NCBI GenBank assembly: GCA_003553485.1
Contig: PWEJ01000145.1
Span: 1 to 64,000, forward strand
DNA: 64,000 nt
Source: Halanaerobiaceae bacterium
GTDB lineage: Bacteria; Bacillota; Halanaerobiia; Halanaerobiales; Halarsenatibacteraceae
Direction of reading: 5' to 3'
This document shows, in pieces, positions 62,880 through 64,000 of this stretch. Each line of letters begins with the position of its first letter. The stretch's first letter is position 1. Made by a program: the position numbers and the translations under genes. Under the pieces are notes generated by a model. That model saw nothing but the letters and a program-made list of their open reading frames with translations. It made no database searches and was not told the origin of the DNA.

Positions 62880-64000
62880 ATGGAAGAGAAAGATATTAAT
62901 ATAACTACAGAAGATGCTGAGAATTTATTGGGAGATGGTCAGTGGAAAGATATAATCCGTTCTTTAGACGAAGGAATCCATATAGTAGACCAACAGGCCA
63001 GAACAATACTCTATAACCAATCAGCAGCTGAAATTGAAGGACTTAAGCCCCGGGAGGTTTTGGGGAAAAGCATCTTTGCTGTCTTTCCTTCTCTAACCTA
63101 TGAAAATAGCACCTTGATGCAGGTTTTAGCTCAGGGGGAAGAAGTGGAGCAATCCCAGCAGACCTTTGTCAACATGAAGGGTCAGCAGATCACTACTGTC
63201 AATAAAACAGTTCCTCTGCTTTTCAGTGACAACACTTTAGGCGCTATGGAGATTTCCCGGGATATCACTTTAATTCAGGAGATGGCTGAGAATGTCAACA
63301 ATCTCAGAAATAAGTTTGGCGCTGCTGCTAGAAGCTCTGTTGATAGTGATAAATTGGCTGGTTCGGCCACTGCCTTAAGCAATAACACCAGTTATACCTT
63401 TGCCGATCTAATCGGAGAAAACGAAGATTTCCAGCAGGTGTTAAACGATGCTGTGCGGGCAGCTGGCAGTGATTCTTCTGTGCTAATCATTGGGGAGACA
63501 GGAACAGGCAAAGAGCTTTTTGCTCAGGGAATACACAATGCCAGCACCAGGGCCTCTAAGCCCTTTATAGCTCAAAATTGTGCTGCTTTACCCCGGGAAT
63601 TGCTGGAGAGTCTGCTCTTTGGAGCAGAAAAAGGCAGTTTCACCGGAGCTTCCACTAGACCAGGACTTTTTGAGCAGGCCAATGGAGGAACTATTTTGCT
63701 AGATGAGATAAATGCTTTAGACTACGATTTACAGGCCAAACTTTTAAGGGTTCTGCAGGAGGGAAGAGTGAGGAGAGTAGGGGGACAAAAGGAAAAAAAG
63801 GTCGATGTCAGGGTCCTGGCCACCATGAATAAGACACCGGAGGAGGCCTTTGACGAGGGAAGCCTTCGACAGGACCTTTATTACCGCTTAAGTGTAGTCT
63901 CACTTACCATACCCCCCTTAAGAGAGCGCCGGAATGACATCCCGCTTTTGCTGGAGCATTTTATCTCTCACTACAATCAGAAATTTGAGCGTTCCATTAA
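62880..64000 (+). CDS. Sigma-54-dependent transcriptional activator (partial, runs off the end)
   Basis: Truncated by the window edge after 373 codons. An N-terminal PAS domain (about residues 18-135, with GIHIVDQQARTILYNQSA) is followed by an AAA+ domain from about residue 175: Walker A GETGTGKE, the sigma-54-contact loop EKGSFTGA (SFTGA in place of AFTGA), and Walker B GTILLDEINAL. It resembles RocR/BkdR-type regulators of amino-acid catabolism, fitting nearby kamA and racemase. ATG at 62880 follows GGAGGAGG. The Fis-type DNA-binding domain lies outside the window. Confidence 0.9.
   Translation, partial: MEEKDINITTEDAENLLGDGQWKDIIRSLDEGIHIVDQQARTILYNQSAAEIEGLKPREVLGKSIFAVFPSLTYENSTLMQVLAQGEEVEQSQQTFVNMKGQQITTVNKTVPLLFSDNTLGAMEISRDITLIQEMAENVNNLRNKFGAAARSSVDSDKLAGSATALSNNTSYTFADLIGENEDFQQVLNDAVRAAGSDSSVLIIGETGTGKELFAQGIHNASTRASKPFIAQNCAALPRELLESLLFGAEKGSFTGASTRPGLFEQANGGTILLDEINALDYDLQAKLLRVLQEGRVRRVGGQKEKKVDVRVLATMNKTPEEAFDEGSLRQDLYYRLSVVSLTIPPLRERRNDIPLLLEHFISHYNQKFERSI

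Overview
The window looks like a chromosomal segment of an anaerobic, moderately AT-rich Firmicute. A salt-adapted, fermentative member of the Halanaerobiales/Clostridia is my best guess. This rests on inference from gene order (dnaX-ybaB-recR, tmk-holB-ricT-yabA-rsmI), glutamate-rich proteins, a Na+-pumping decarboxylase, two Rex redox regulators, selenium-linked molybdenum hydroxylases and lysine 2,3-aminomutase. I saw no tRNA, rRNA, CRISPR array, insertion sequence or prophage.

Layout. 1-12.2 kb is housekeeping: DNA polymerase III tau/gamma, YbaB, RecR, IMP dehydrogenase, thioredoxin reductase, thymidylate kinase, delta-prime, RicT, YabA, RsmI, MetRS and a first Rex. 12.2-15.9 kb holds cheB-cheR (minus strand), YycJ, RlmH and an OsmC protein. 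16-34.8 kb is a purine-catabolism block: two fold-II PLP enzymes, an XRE-cupin regulator, YgeW and YgeY; then a three-subunit molybdenum hydroxylase, an 8-oxoguanine-deaminase-like enzyme, SsnA, a four-subunit hydroxylase with a naturally split Mo subunit, a PreA-like Fe-S flavoprotein and adenine deaminase. A purine permease follows at 35 kb. 36.5-40.2 kb encodes a Na+-translocating methylmalonyl-CoA decarboxylase. 40.2-45.4 kb is a maturation operon for selenium-dependent molybdenum hydroxylases (P-loop/Asp23 fusion, MocA, YqeC, YqeB, two XdhC-type proteins, a MoeA-like protein). 45.4-54.4 kb is mixed: a FlhB-C/FliK-like pair, polysaccharide deacetylase, flavodoxin, SagB-type oxidoreductase, PhoU, a chemoreceptor, dihydropyrimidinase, a LiaF-like protein and DUF503. 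54.4-64 kb carries a second Rex, a Lon-like protease, Hsp20, lysine 2,3-aminomutase, an ornithine-racemase-like enzyme, an amidohydrolase and the start of a sigma-54 activator.

How it fits together. The hydroxylases, deaminases, YgeW, YgeY, SsnA, permease and dihydropyrimidinase resemble the anaerobic purine/urate degradation set known from E. coli and gut Clostridia. Neither ygeX nor ygfK is present; fold-II PLP enzymes and a PreA-like protein sit in the same neighbourhood. The maturation genes would supply the cytosine-dinucleotide Mo cofactor and the labile selenium.

Regulation. Six upstream regions (rex1, cheB, the first PLP gene, xdh, phoU, lon) carry the same element: GCAGGA plus three mostly A/T bases, exactly 11 bases, then a GAAT-type -10 box. 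This matches the sigma-H (Spo0H) consensus and ties both purine operons to one regulon. A near-consensus CtsR operator overlaps the hsp20 promoter, and a Rex-like palindrome lies upstream of the second rex.
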